Of a stretch of 27,637 nucleotides of DNA, positions 20,601-27,637 are shown piece after piece. The notes below the pieces were generated by a model, which was given only the letters and a program-made list of their open reading frames with translations, had not been told where the DNA came from and ran no database searches. This DNA comes from Mnemiopsis leidyi (Eukaryota > Ctenophora > Tentaculata > Lobata > Bolinopsidae), in the NCBI GenBank assembly GCA_000226015.1, contig JH153300.1, positions 407,584 through 435,220 of the forward strand, given 5' to 3'. The translations under genes were made by a program, and so were the position numbers. Within the stretch, counting starts at the first letter, position 1. Each line of letters opens with the position of its first letter.

Positions 20601-23600
20601 CTGGCTGGGTCCCAAGAAAGAGGGCCCAATCTGCTCCTCCTTATCAGCGGCCAGAGTCAGGTGAATAATAAATTCCAGGCGTTTTGTATGTTAATTTCGA
20701 AATCGTTACAGACTACTTTTATTCTCATTGTATATGGTAGTTTCATAACCATAACTGTTTTACATATTTGGTAGTTTCATAACCATAACTGTTTTAAATA
20801 TTTGTTGTGAAACTTACCTATTCGATGTTGCAGGCTCTCAAGTAGCCCTCAGTACGGACTACACCACCAGCCAATCCGAGCTGTTCGACCCGACCCTCCT
20901 TCCTAACTACGGGTGTGAGTGCTACATTCCAGAGGAACCAGCTGAAGGAACTGGGTTTGTGGCAATTCTGTCATCTTCCAAATACACTTAGAGTCACAGT
21001 ATGATTTATTTGACACGAAAATAAAACCAGGAGATTACCGGGGATTACGATGAATACAACTGACAGTAATGGTTCTCTTCGAAATCCCAAAAGTTTTCTT
21101 AGATTGGTGTTAAAAGCAGGCCAAAATTTCAAAAGCAAATGTTAAACAGAATCTTATTAGAATGGGGTTCGGTCCAAAAAACTTACAACAATATAAAACA
21201 CAAATCACAAAAAAGAAATACATCGCTGTTTTTTTAAGGTTTTAACAATTAGATCATTTTCTCACGTATTGTGGCCTGTCGAACTGACTGATGGACGCCT
21301 GTGGGAGCAATTTGGGCAGGAAAAATTGGCTGTAGGAAATTTTGTACACTCTGTCTACAAGCCGGAGTCATTATGATAAAGATGACAGGATTGATTGCGG
21401 AGATGATGCAAGGTCCCAGCGTGCTGTGAATAAAGTTCGTCACGGAACCAATAGTTGTCTCCAGACTCTTTTCTTCGACACGATCTTTTGATACCACTGC
21501 TAGAACTGCTACTACTGAGAAGTAAGATAAGGTCATGCATGTTTTTATGAGACTTGCTGTGTTCGTCAGGAGGATCTTTTTGGTTACTTGAGCACTGTTT
21601 CGTTCGGATTGTTGGACCACCAAGTCTTGAGATAATCTTCTAATGTGGCTCACTGTCAGCAAAGTTGCAATAAGTCCAACTATCTGAGCTGCAATAGGAA
21701 TTATCAACAGAATCAAAGCACTCCACATGAAAGCTATTGGTCCGCCAATTCTTAAGGGATCCATATTGAAAGCTAGCTGCATGGGAGCCCACCAGGCCAC
21801 TCTCTTCGATTTATGTGTAATCAAATCAACATCAGAAGTATCGAGTAAAGGTGAGATGTCTATGAAAGTTTCTATGCCACAAAGGATAAAAAGGGCAATT
21901 AGGATTTGTTGGTGGTAAGGATCTCTCAGTGGATACTTGATGTGGTAAAATCGAGCGCTGGTCAGGACTGCAGTTAGGATTATTGGCAGGTAGATGCAAG
22001 GTCGCACTACACCTGTATAGAATTTTTCTAGGGTTGAGGCGTTTCTAGCACAGCTCAGGAGTTCCACGTAGTTTTCTCTTTCCTCCGGTCTTCTTCCTTG
22101 ACAGTCGGTAGGTTTCAGAGCGTTTGTAACCACCAGGACAGGAACTAGAAGACAAGTGACAAAGTCGAGGGAAGAGAGCACTCTGAATACGACTCTCTGT
22201 ACTGTGTGAGGACGTCTAAAGTTGAAGAGAAACACTACAGGATTTAGAGATGTAGATACGATACAGCACAATATCAGACAGATCGCTATCACGATATCTG
22301 GAGCTGGGTAGTCCGGGTAATCGCTAAAGATCGCCATCTCACATTCAGTATATAACCTAAACAAAACTAAATTATCGCTTGGAAATAAGCGACCAAAATA
22401 GACTCCCTACCAGAAAGAACTCTCCAACGACGTAAGCACCTGAGCTATAGCTATCTGTTATATTAGTGAGACAGATAATTACGTCCCGCAACCTCGTGCG
22501 AGATTAACTGATTAACGCTCTAAGTCCTTGAGATAGATGTGGTTAGTCACATCCCACCCACAAACTTACTGAGCTGCTGATGACCTGTAGATTGTAGAAA
22601 TATAGAAAGAAGGAGAGGGTAGCAAAGGAGCAATGAGAGAGCAGTAAATGAGCGAAAATTTGAGAACAAATGGCTTATACGGTCAGTTCCTGGCCTGAGT
22701 GTCTGTATTGTTATACAGATCATTAAGTGATGGACTGGGCACTGGATTCGATAACATGTTATGGAACTCATGTGTTAAATTGTGGCGGTAGATTCTCGCA
22801 GTAACCACTTCACCATTCCGTTTCGACGCTTGACTCCAAATGGGTTCTGGGAGTCCTTCAAAGACGGATCACTATGACAGATGTCCTTCGGGACATCGTC
22901 AATCCACCGGACCTTAACTTTGTTATGTCCTTTGGAGTTGCTGTGCTTGCTGCAACCTCCGATCAAATCGTTACTTGCTGATTGCTTGCTACAAATACTT
23001 AAGAACACATCGTCAAAGTCGTGCCATTTTGATTCCTTGCTGAAATGTCAGATGGCTGATTGAGCTGAGAGGATTGCACAGCGATAACTGCTGGAGTACT
23101 GGACTGTTTAGCTAAAAGGCTGAGCCGCAGCCTAGACGAGATTTGTACGGCAAAGAGAGGCCTTGGGTCACATGTCACCACTGTGACCCGTTCATTCATG
23201 TTAAGCACCAACGAAATGACGAGATCAGATCTAAGCTGAATGGTCCGCAAATCGGACCACACAGCTCTAAAGGACCATTTAGCTCAATTGAGCTATATAT
23301 AAGTATATAGTCCTTTAGCTTACAAGTACGCCTCCCTTCATAAAGTCCATTGTTGGCTAGGAGGTTCCCTGTCAGCTCATATTTATTGATTTAAAGACAG
23401 ATACAACAGTTGGTTAATTATCTAAAGCTAACCGTTAGGATGTCTAACGGTTAGCTATATGGGGTTTGTGTCAGCAATTACGTGACAGCTCAGGCGGACA
23501 GAGTGAATGATAGAACACTGATTTATTTGAACGGGCGTCGATGTGCCAAAATCCATAAATTTCAAAGACTTATAGGCATTTCGGTGAGGGATAACAAATC

Positions 23601-26600
23601 GTCTTTATCACGTGATAGCCCTGCTCGATATTTATTGGTCGTTCCTAACTTCTCTGTTGCTGTCACATGAAATGGAATATTTGTAACCCTTCCACGACAA
23701 TAACCTCTCTTCTTACCCCAAAATATGATCCTACGAGATTGTGTACTCTACTACCATCCCCATACCTTGTAGGGGGTTGGTAGACATAAATAGATACGAG
23801 TTTGATGTTGAAGAAGCTTTCAATAAACATGTGTTAATCGTCTTCAGCTCGTACCATTAAATTGTGTACTCTACTATACTATGACCAACTCGTACATCCT
23901 CAATTACTCATTAAATAACACTTCCCTGTCCACTCAGAGCTACCGAAGTAAAATCAGAACGACTTTCCCTGTCTCACTACATCCAGATAATAACTGAGCT
24001 GGAGGACACAGTAACACATACCGAAGTAGCAGAACACCTCGACACTTTTACTCCGAGCAGGAATGTCTCTGCTGTGGAGGTGGAGGGAGTGAAGGACATG
24101 CTGGAACATCCCTCCGAGATCCGGGGACTCGCTGCTCTCTATATACTAGAGAGGTTTAGTTTCAACTTCTGAACAATATTTGTTCTTCTCATTCCATAGT
24201 TCGAACTAATAAACAATATTGTACAATTCCACACAAATTTCGAGATCGTTTATAACTGTTTTGTCATCATAGGTGCCTCTTTTACAGTTGCCAAGCTAGT
24301 GACTCTATCACTCGTATCACTTTGTAGATTATCCACAAAGAAGGAGCTCTGTGGACTGCTCATTAACGAGTTTTTTGTTGTGGTACTACGAAGATGGAAA
24401 CAACTTATAAACTCAGACGACTGTCCTACATTCTTCCTGGATCCTATTGTTAATTTCGTGGAAAACGTTAGTGACATCGACAAAAGTTATTAGTTAATAA
24501 ATCATCACATTTCTCAAACCTGCAGTTTTTGGCACTAAAAATACTAAATTAGAATATTCCAACTTAGGTAATGAGAATTTTTCAAAAAGTCATACACTCA
24601 AATAAAGGTAAAATTACGAACTGTACCCTAACACAGGTGACACAAGCAGTGCACCACGACACGTGGCTCGATGACGTGTACAAGGAGCAGATCGTGGAGG
24701 AAACAACGACAAAACTAACCCAGGACGGGACTCGGGCCCGGTACTGCACTCTGCTGCTCCGGGTGTTTAGCGACTCTCCGTGTTGTGCCAACATCCTGGC
24801 CAACTCTGCTCTCCCAGAGTGTATGATGCTACCTCAGGTATCATCACTTTGTCATATTTACTTTTCTTATTCAAGTTTTGTTCTGAAATTTCAATTTGTT
24901 CTATCGGAGAACATCGTCTTACAGTCTCGTTGCTGGTGCCTGGTGGTGGGATTGTTCCTTGAAAAAACCGAATTGTCTGATATTACTAATATCGATTTTT
25001 ATAGCCCATCTCAAAATTCCACACGCTGAACCGTCCAGTTACAGGTAAAACAGACATATTGGGACGACAGTATCGAAGCTGTGTATCTCGACGAGGACAT
25101 CTTCCTTCAAGAAGAAATCCTCAAAATCTTCTGCAACATCGCCCACTCCTCCAGTTTCGGCCGCAAAGTTCTCATCTGTCACGCTGTCATAGAAACCATA
25201 TCTCGAGTTCTTGCCTTTGCCACGTGTCCGGTTCAGTACCAAGCTGCCCTGCTGTGTTCGGCCCTTTGTGCAGACACCACAGGTATTGATCATCTGACAA
25301 GCAAGTTGACCAATCAGCGCGCAGACAGCGCCACGTGCCTGAGAAACCTGGGCATGCTGTTCCTTCACTCTAAGTGTCTGAAAGTTAAAGCGGCGTCAGG
25401 AGCGGCTCTCTTCAAATTGTTCAGTACTTCCAACAGAAGTCTAGCTCACAGAGGTCTGAAGATGGTGCACGAGGTATTATACCCCAAACCTAACTTACCG
25501 CGCTCTAAACGTCCCAATACAGCACCTTCTAGAACAATCCCGGATAGGGGCGTCAACTTAGGGGTGGTCAAGGACATGGTACACAAATACATGGACCTCT
25601 GCACTTCCAAAGGTCCTTTCTCGGACTCCAGATATTTCCGGTGTAGACTCATGGCGCTGGAGGCGGTTAATACCCTCCTTCATTTCCCCATTAAAATAGA
25701 CTCTCGGTCGGTTCCCTTTCATTCAGATCTCGCCAAAATGTTCTTCTCGTTTACCGGGGACCGACTGTTCTGCGATTTGAAGAGAATCGCAGAGAAGCAC
25801 CGCTACGTGAAGGTGTTGCAAGACAGGATACAGAAGATCCAGATAAATCTGATCAAGAAAACGAGGAGAAACGCGATGGTTTCCAAGATTTTAGACTTGG
25901 AACTGCGGGAGATAGAGAGTGACAACTCCGTCCTGAAAATACCGAGCAGAGACTTTGAGATGGCTAGAAACGAGCTGATTTATTGCGAGACAGTTATTAA
26001 GATACTGAGCTCGATGTTAACTACTGTCAGCAGCAGTCTCAATCTTCAGACGCTGGACAGTGATTCTCTTCTTGACTCGACCAGGAGGTGAGTTTCGTCT
26101 TCTCATTTGGCGCGAAGTTTTACGTCAGTTTCACCGTGATTAAAATTGTTTTTATGATGTTGTAAAATTCAATGCTAAAAGGTGGGAGGGAAGTAAAAGC
26201 AGGGTGATTAAGAATTTCACACACATGGCTAAACCGCCCAAGGTTTAACCACGCATGTAAAAATCCACGTTAGTTTTTACATCAATTTAGCAACACTGTC
26301 CATCACCGTGGTAACCCGGTTACTACTTTGTCAGTTTGTCAAGTATTACTCAGTGTCATTGTCAGTAATCGTCGGAGCCACTATTATGATTATGATAACC
26401 TCGCCCTTATCAGTAACCATGGTAACTTTCAACCAACAGATTTTTGAACGTTTTATAGGTCGTCAACTCACCTGTTTCACGCCAGATCCAGGATATTTCA
26501 TTAGAAGGAGAGACTATAGGTTCGGTTCCCCGTCTTAGTGTAAATCTTGAATTTGAATGCCAATAAGTTATTCCTCCACACCCTGGGAAATGATAGTTCG

Positions 26601-27226
26601 ATTGATAGTGATGTAGTTTAAATTTCAAACTTTTTAAAAGTGTAATAAGTGATGTAGTAATGGCAAGTTTGTCTTGAGATAATTATCTGTGACTGTGAAG
26701 TGTGGCTGCTATTAACATGAAATGAAATCACCACCTGGCTTCAATAATTTCTACTTGGACGACCTTCGAATATTATACATATTAGAGTTCTACGGAGTAT
26801 TGGGTACAAAACTTTACCTTGTCTTATTAAACAGTGATGCTGTGCTTCTTGTAAGCTGTCGAAGATGTAAGTCCCGCCTGTGTCAGCGTAAGCCAACAGA
26901 TAGGAGTTTTCGTACTTCAGCCAGACTGCTTCTAAATTTTTTAGTCAGCAAATAATCTAGTCATAATGTCATATGTTGTCATATGTAGTAACATCAAATA
27001 ATACACTCACATAAAACTTTGTTTATTAAACAAGTCACTGTCTAATAATATTCATTTATAAAGTTTAGACGGTCGACAAGTTTCTAAACTTACTTGTTTT
27101 TACCATCTGTAAAACAAAAACTGTGATCAGGAGTCTTATCTCCATGATGCTATCTTGTTTCCATAGTGCTACCTGCAAATTGAGAACTTCACTTTCAGAA
27201 CTCTACAAACCCTCTCATTCCAGTAG
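17604..27226 (+). CDS. Unidentified armadillo-like repeat protein
   Basis: There are ten proposed exons: 17601-17740, 19246-19464, 19699-19858, 20594-20660, 20834-20954, 23938-24153, 24328-24466, 24637-24837, 25045-26087 and 27199-27226. All have GT-AG borders, phases agree throughout, and the ATG is at 17604, giving about 776 aa. Residues 1-230 are basic, Pro/Ser-rich and probably disordered. They carry RPTTP, RPQSA and RAQSAPP, and a similar RPNTAP occurs later. From about residue 235 onward the sequence is helical with armadillo-type rhythm (for example GLAALYILERLS, ILKIFCNIAHSS, AALLCSALCAD, CLRNLGMLFLH, ASGAALFKLFS). The C-terminal 200 residues are basic and helical with possible coiled coil. 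RPxSA/T motifs plus ARM repeats are often seen in ciliary proteins, so an ARMC2-like axonemal role is one guess, but I do not recognise the family. Exon 7's acceptor and the last exon are the weakest choices. The true start could lie in an upstream exon. Confidence 0.8.
17741..19245 (+). other. First intron of the ARM-repeat gene
   Basis: This AT-rich intron is noncoding. TACTAGAGTAC-type words repeat at 18335-18375, and a 22-bp unit CCTTATATTCACAATCCTAT occurs twice (18801 and 18827). The short plus frames at 18662-19049 are dominated by Tyr/Ile from TA-rich sequence and were not accepted. The last 100 bases contain the duplicated acceptor described separately. Confidence 0.7.
19149..19288 (+). 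repeat. 70-bp tandem duplication copying an intron end and exon start
   Basis: Units 19149-19218 and 19219-19288 differ at about four of 70 bases. Each contains the same polypyrimidine-like tract, an AG, and 43 bases of coding sequence (LEESYKVSQDWKK). The second acceptor (exon start 19246) gives an open frame into the rest of the exon. Using the first (19176) and reading through would meet a TAA in the second copy. Confidence 0.93.
19981..20116 (+). repeat. 10-bp minisatellite (GTAACCACTA)n
   Basis: There are twelve in-register 10-bp units from 19981 to 20100, with variants such as GTAATCTCTA and GTAACCGCTA, followed by a degenerate tail. Each junction forms ACTAGT or CTAGT. It lies in intron 3 of the ARM-repeat gene. 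Confidence 0.96.
21249..22364 (-). CDS. Rhodopsin-like (class A) G-protein-coupled receptor, intronless
   Basis: A single 371-codon frame has seven hydrophobic segments at about 23-48, 58-82, 117-139, 153-174, 207-239, 266-291 and 308-332. Class A features include LSSLD in TM2 (63-67), with the Asp matching the sodium-site residue, and NPVIF in TM7 (325-329), the NPxxY equivalent. TM1 has Asn-Pro (41-42) instead of the usual Gly-Asn, and the DRY motif at the end of TM3 is ARF (137-139), so it is divergent. N108-A-S is a potential glycosylation site, and there are several extracellular cysteines (88, 105, 123). The short C-tail ends at 371. The ligand is unknown. The gene sits entirely inside an intron of the ARM-repeat gene on the opposite strand. 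A second Met at residue 10 is an alternative start. Confidence 0.92.
   Translation of the reverse strand: MFRLYTECEMAIFSDYPDYPAPDIVIAICLILCCIVSTSLNPVVFLFNFRRPHTVQRVVFRVLSSLDFVTCLLVPVLVVTNALKPTDCQGRRPEERENYVELLSCARNASTLEKFYTGVVRPCIYLPIILTAVLTSARFYHIKYPLRDPYHQQILIALFILCGIETFIDISPLLDTSDVDLITHKSKRVAWWAPMQLAFNMDPLRIGGPIAFMWSALILLIIPIAAQIVGLIATLLTVSHIRRLSQDLVVQQSERNSAQVTKKILLTNTASLIKTCMTLSYFSVVAVLAVVSKDRVEEKSLETTIGSVTNFIHSTLGPCIISAINPVIFIIMTPACRQSVQNFLQPIFPAQIAPTGVHQSVRQATIREKMI
22365..23937. other. Rest of the ARM-gene intron, upstream of the GPCR
   Basis: Part of this must hold the receptor's promoter. Minus-strand frames at 22775-23008 and 22999-23262 overlap in different frames and are less AT-rich than their surroundings, as old transposon coding sequence might be. 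They contain VKVRWIDDVP and VVTCDPRPLF but no domain I know. Fold-back sequences lie at 23276-23325 and 23426-23456. Confidence 0.4.
23426..23456. repeat. Perfect 13-bp inverted repeat
   Basis: AGCTAACCGTTAG (23426-23438) and CTAACGGTTAGCT (23444-23456) are exact reverse complements around GATGT. The outer AGCTAA word resembles the TTTAGCTAAA-type arms of the foldback element at 2951-3132 and of 23276-23325, where ACCATTTAGCT recurs. Confidence 0.85.
26088..27198 (+). other. Last intron of the ARM-repeat gene (proposed)
   Basis: Exon 9 ends in a strong donor AG|GTGAGT at 26088. Without splicing the frame would stop at once (TGA at 26089). No coding frame with domain content is visible in the 1.1 kb that follow. 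CCGTGGTAAC/CCATGGTAAC words recur at about 26307-26425. The proposed acceptor is TTTCAG at 27193-27198. Confidence 0.5.
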
Positions 27227-27317
27227 AACTATCTTACCATGTGTGCATCCACACTGAGGGTCGCTGCGATGAAAGCAGCCTGCAGTGAGTGCCGCTACAA
27301 AAAACAAAAAAATCCGT

Positions 27318-27637
27318 CTCACTGTACCCCTGTACAGGTACAACTCTCAGTACACCACCCTACAAGACTCTCACTGTACCCCTGTACAGGTACAACTCTC
27401 AGTACACCACCCTACAAGACTCTCACTGTACCCCTGTACAGGTACAACTCTCAGTACACCACCCTACAAGACTCTCACTGTACCCCTGTACAGGTACAAC
27501 TCTCAGTACACCGACCCTACAAGACTCTCACTGTACCCCTGTACAGGTACAACTCTCAGTACACCACCCTACAAGACTCTCACTGTACCCCTGGTACAGG
27601 TACAACTCTCAGTACACCACCCTACAAGACTCTCACT
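27318..27637 (+). repeat. 52-bp satellite array running off the window
   Basis: Unit starts (CTCACTGTACCCCTGTACAG) occur at 27318, 27370, 27422, 27474, 27527, 27579 and 27632. Units are essentially identical apart from single extra G insertions in the fourth and sixth copies. Each unit contains the 10-bp palindrome CCTGTACAGG within a larger GTACC/GGTAC symmetry. The period is not a multiple of three and there is no open frame, so it is noncoding. Confidence 0.97.

Noticed and set aside
22775..23262. A real minus-strand gene upstream of the receptor
   Set aside because: The two frames overlap in different phases without a convincing intron, and no known domain is visible. It is kept only as possible transposon debris.
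24571..25029. A 152-codon plus-strand gene
   Set aside because: Only 24637-24837 is coding-like. The rest reads into introns, and the donor at 24838 and acceptor at 24637 keep the frame with neighbouring exons.
25039..25368. A 109-codon minus-strand gene
   Set aside because: It is the antisense shadow of the large ARM-repeat exon and has no domain of its own.

Overview
The window is nuclear DNA of an animal, most likely an early-branching or other invertebrate lineage. It carries intron-rich genes with GT-AG introns, a non-LTR retrotransposon relic, a tRNA-derived SINE, a block of the metazoan telomere motif TTAGGG, many minisatellites, and orthologues of SNX3 and of the AP-4 sigma subunit. 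AP-4 is absent from flies, nematodes and yeast. The divergent intronless rhodopsin-like receptor, the Mpo1/DUF962 gene and the moderate intron sizes would fit a cnidarian, placozoan or ctenophore, but the phylum cannot be fixed from sequence alone.

Layout. Positions 1-1.8 kb hold retroelement debris on the minus strand: a tRNA-headed SINE abutting a frameshifted LINE reverse transcriptase. Positions 2.95-3.13 kb hold a short foldback element with about 95 bp of TTAGGG repeats in its centre. A second partial SINE copy lies at 3.5-3.66 kb. Positions 3.7-6.75 kb are gene-poor and contain several hairpins and a small tandem repeat. Three compact plus-strand genes follow. The first is a sorting nexin 3/12 gene (6751-9533, five exons, 161 aa). 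The second is an Mpo1/DUF962 gene (10745-12251, five exons, 179 aa). The third is AP-4 sigma (13223-13983, three exons, 147 aa). Each gives an uninterrupted protein once GT-AG introns in matching phase are removed. Positions 14-17.6 kb are gene-poor, with two minisatellites. From 17.6 kb to about 27.2 kb a ten-exon plus-strand gene encodes a protein of about 776 aa with a disordered basic N-terminus and an armadillo-like helical-repeat C-terminus. One of its introns contains a complete intronless GPCR gene on the opposite strand (21249-22364). The window ends inside a 52-bp satellite array.

Functional links. SNX3 (retromer cargo sorting on endosomes) and AP-4 sigma (trans-Golgi vesicle coat) both act in membrane traffic. 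The Mpo1-like enzyme is predicted to act in ER lipid alpha-oxidation. I see no operon-like or pathway-level arrangement. I do not find a clear new multi-gene system. The most interesting items are the foldback element with a telomeric core, the nested receptor gene, the unidentified ARM-repeat gene, and a recurrent pattern of short tandem duplications at exon borders, one of which duplicates a splice acceptor.
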